Shown: piece by piece, positions 5,817 to 7,154 of the stretch | Position numbering within the stretch: position 1 is the first letter of the stretch | Layout of the letters: every line of letters starts with the position of its first letter | Assembly: GCA_016208545.1 (NCBI GenBank) | Contig: JACQXU010000039.1 | Span: 1-7,154, forward strand | Length of the DNA: 7,154 nucleotides | Reading direction: 5' to 3' | Origin: Candidatus Uhrbacteria bacterium | Lineage (GTDB): Bacteria > Patescibacteriota > Patescibacteriia > UBA9934 > GWF2-40-263 | Made by a program: the position numbers and the translations under genes | Notes under the pieces: generated by a model | Database searches by the model: none | Told to the model about the DNA's origin: nothing | What the model saw: the letters and a program-made list of their open reading frames with translations, nothing else

Positions 5817-6893
5817 ATGCCAAACGGCTTTGATCTGCACACAATGCCAATCGCGCAACTGCGATCATGGCTTCTTGAGCACAACAGGCAACAGAGCGAG
5901 ATTTTCTGTGAGCCTGACACCAAAGGACTTCGCATGCAACATCGCGGCATGCATCCAACGGAATTCATGGCCTTGAAATGCATGGACGGCCGTCTCAATC
6001 TGCCTCTTATCGCGCAGATTCCGCTTGGAATCGTTCAGCCCTTGCGCGGACTTGGCGGAAAATTCGATCTTGGTTGGCCATATCTTGGCGAGGTTGTGAC
6101 CGATTGGGTTCGTTACTCCATGGGAAAAGGTCGAGACTGCATTATTCTTGTCACATACCACTGGTCACGTGGCGACAAACATCGTGGCTGTCGTGGCTTT
6201 GGTAATGACGAGGAAGCGGCTCGAGCTTACACTGTCGAATTCACCGCGCAAGTAGAGAGGATGTACGGGAAGCGACACGCGACAGTATATCCAGTTCGTC
6301 TTGGTGTTGAAACAGACGAAGACGCTTTGGTTTTTCATGGGGTCAATGGAAAGGTTTTGGATCTTTCAAAGGCAGATGGATATACCGAAACCGATCTACG
6401 CGTTGCGCTCGCTGATCTGTTCCCGGACATGAAACAACGCATGTTGGAGGATTTACTTCCGCTCGCAGTTGGTAATGTTCGACACATCGCGGAAGTGCGA
6501 AAGTCGAATCGGCCAATTGAAGAAGCCGAGCATCGTGAACGAATAATTGGCGCTGGGAGAGGGTTTGATTGGTTGCACATCTTGAACCTCGCGTTCTTAG
6601 TTGGACCATTTGATCCTGACCTTGCAAAGCCAATTCGAACTGCGGCGAAACTCATCGCTGACAATCTCACAGCTGGTCGTGTGCCAGATGATGGGATTGT
6701 TCTTCTCACTTGCGCTCCGTATCGCGAGGAAGCCGGGTACGATGTCCCGCGCGCAACAGAGAAAGTCACGATGCTTTCAAGGTTTGCCTTGAGTGTAATC
6801 GAGGACGAAGTTCCTGATCTCAAAGGTCGTGTGCATTTGATCACTGGAGTCGTGAATCAACACACTCGAAAACTCGATGAAGTCAGTCTCTAG
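5817..6893 (+). CDS. CsoSCA-like (carboxysomal-type) carbonic anhydrase, short form
   Basis: The 358-aa product interconverts CO2 and bicarbonate, by family resemblance. Visible zinc-site pattern: ALKCMDGRLNLP has C55-x-D57-x-R59, the Cys and Asp/Arg dyad of beta-class enzymes. YHWSRGDKHRGC has H115 and C125, followed by GNDEEAA. In Halothiobacillus CsoSCA the ligands are Cys173, His242 and Cys253, so H115 is the likely ligand with a loop one residue shorter; H122 would instead make a classical HxxC. LGVETDEDALVFHG (162-175) resembles the CsoSCA GVDTDTDAIRVH stretch. The region from ERIIGAGRGFDWLHILNLAF (241-260) to the end resembles the CsoSCA C-terminal domain. Only 54 residues precede the first Cys, against about 170 in CsoSCA, so the N-terminal helical domain and RubisCO-binding tail are absent. 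No signal peptide is seen, so it is predicted to be cytosolic. A strong SD and its own terminator mark a single-gene unit. Identification is from memory of the family. Confidence 0.82.
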   Translation: MPNGFDLHTMPIAQLRSWLLEHNRQQSEIFCEPDTKGLRMQHRGMHPTEFMALKCMDGRLNLPLIAQIPLGIVQPLRGLGGKFDLGWPYLGEVVTDWVRYSMGKGRDCIILVTYHWSRGDKHRGCRGFGNDEEAARAYTVEFTAQVERMYGKRHATVYPVRLGVETDEDALVFHGVNGKVLDLSKADGYTETDLRVALADLFPDMKQRMLEDLLPLAVGNVRHIAEVRKSNRPIEEAEHRERIIGAGRGFDWLHILNLAFLVGPFDPDLAKPIRTAAKLIADNLTAGRVPDDGIVLLTCAPYREEAGYDVPRATEKVTMLSRFALSVIEDEVPDLKGRVHLITGVVNQHTRKLDEVSL

Positions 6894-6916
6894 CACCCAA
6901 ATCGGGTGCTTTTTTT
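6892..6916 (+). terminator. Intrinsic terminator after the carbonic anhydrase gene
   Basis: AGCACCC (6892-6898) and GGGTGCT (6904-6910) form a 7-bp GC-rich stem around a 5-nt loop, followed at once by a run of T (6910-6916). The stem begins inside the TAG stop codon, so there is no 3' untranslated spacer. No matching T-run exists on the other strand, so it acts only on + strand transcription. Confidence 0.92.
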
Positions 6917-7069
6917 ATTGAAAAGACATCTACTAAAGTCGCTTCCGGTCTGAACGATGTTATAGACATCATTTTCATTCTGTTTCAAATAGCATCCGGC
7001 CGGATTCTATTTGAAACAAAAAAATACTATGGACATCACATTGTGAAACCACACTTAGAAAGATGAAAA
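6917..7069. other. Intergenic region after the terminator
   Basis: I find no convincing gene between the terminator and the candidate start at 7070. Apart from the 38-bp palindrome, there is a short inverted pair GATGT/ACATC (6956-6970). The minus strand has one frame open from the window edge down to a TGA at 6975-6977 (59 codons), without a start and with an unconvincing, Phe/Ser-rich composition. Confidence 0.5.
6981..7018. repeat. 38-bp near-perfect palindrome
   Basis: TGTTTCAAATAG (6981-6992) and CTATTTGAAACA (7007-7018) are exact 12-bp inverted arms. Between them ATCCGGCCGGAT (6994-7005) is itself a perfect palindrome. The only non-matching pair is C6993/T7006. It is followed by A residues and preceded by mixed sequence, so neither strand has the T-run of a terminator. 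It could be a protein-binding site, a hairpin in an untranslated leader, or the remnant of a small mobile element. A single extra half-site, ATTTGAAAC, occurs at 7104-7112. Confidence 0.8.
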
Positions 7070-7154
7070 ATGAGTAAGATGCGCAGTTTTGGAGCGTGGA
7101 GAAATTTGAAACGTATCCATAGATACGGTGAAAATTTTCCACGAGAAAAACAAG
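7070..7154 (+). CDS. Possible start of a small basic protein, partial
   Basis: From ATG 7070 the frame is open to the window edge (28 codons), beginning MSKMRSFGAWRNLKR and continuing with basic and aromatic residues. An in-frame TGA at 7064-7066 closes the frame upstream, so the start is 7070 or the second Met at 7079. A weak purine-rich GAAAG (7058-7062) lies 7 nt before the ATG. The fragment is too short for any family assignment, and a chance open frame of this length is quite possible. Confidence 0.35.
   Translation, partial: MSKMRSFGAWRNLKRIHRYGENFPREKQ

Noticed and set aside
6335..6844. 169-codon open frame on the minus strand opposite the carbonic anhydrase gene
   Set aside because: It is rich in Ser, Arg and Pro with no recognisable motif, and it lies wholly inside a gene with strong family motifs, an SD and a terminator. 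It is best read as a shadow of that gene.
5817..6893. Foreign base composition as proof of recent transfer of the carbonic anhydrase gene
   Set aside because: Hand counts of two 60-nt samples here (30 and 29 G+C) overlap two samples from atpA (31 and 26), so composition alone does not show transfer.
6925..7037. Three copies of GACATC (6925, 6965, 7032) as iterons
   Set aside because: A 6-bp word at unequal spacing (40 and 67 nt) without extended similarity is likely chance.
6975..7154. Minus-strand open frame entering from the window edge (59 codons)
   Set aside because: It has no start in view, an odd composition rich in Phe and Ser, and runs through the palindrome. It is not supported as a gene.

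Overview
The window is almost entirely an F-type ATP synthase operon on the + strand. It is followed by one stand-alone gene for a carboxysomal-type (CsoSCA-like) carbonic anhydrase and then a short, mostly non-coding tail. The features suggest a member of the Candidate Phyla Radiation / Patescibacteria, probably of the Parcubacteria kind. The pointers are AT-leaning coding sequence, atp genes without Shine-Dalgarno sequences, a shortened delta subunit, and low-complexity repeats of the types TACCTACTA and AACCCAAAACCC between genes. This lineage call is inference from style, not from a marker gene. No in-frame TGA interrupts the long genes and TGA serves as a stop (atpH, atpC), so the UGA=Gly code of Gracilibacteria/Absconditabacteria is not used.

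Layout: 1-51 is the 3' end of an upstream gene, probably atpB (subunit a). Then come atpE (c, 147-365), atpF (b, 461-1030), atpH (delta, 1014-1397), atpA (alpha, 1394-2899), atpG (gamma, 2903-3820), atpD (beta, 3868-5250) and atpC (epsilon, 5295-5732). Together they would build a complete FoF1 machine. The alpha and beta nucleotide-binding motifs are intact. The c subunit carries the proton-carrying Glu and lacks the Na+-coordinating side chains, so the enzyme is predicted to be proton coupled. The F-H, H-A and A-G junctions overlap or lie 3 nt apart. The other four junctions (before atpE, before atpF, before atpD, before atpC) each hold a tandem array of 7-bp units. A further array of the same kind lies inside atpG and is translated as an in-frame insert. 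Two heptamer families are present: TACYTRN, arranged as inverted arms on both sides of atpE, and CCYARAA, whose G-rich strand is a canonical G-quadruplex motif at one site.

After atpC, an 84-nt gap carries a palindrome, a possible promoter and a clear Shine-Dalgarno sequence. Next is a 358-aa protein (5817-6893) with the Cys-x-Asp-x-Arg and His...Cys zinc-site pattern of the CsoSCA carbonic anhydrases and their C-terminal domain, but without their N-terminal domain. It ends in a textbook intrinsic terminator, so it looks like its own transcription unit. No RubisCO or shell gene is visible. The last 238 nt hold a 38-bp near-perfect palindrome and the possible start of another small gene running off the window.

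The two points most worth following are the carboxysome-type carbonic anhydrase outside any visible carboxysome context, and the heptamer-array system that occupies every real spacer of the ATP synthase operon and has entered the atpG reading frame.
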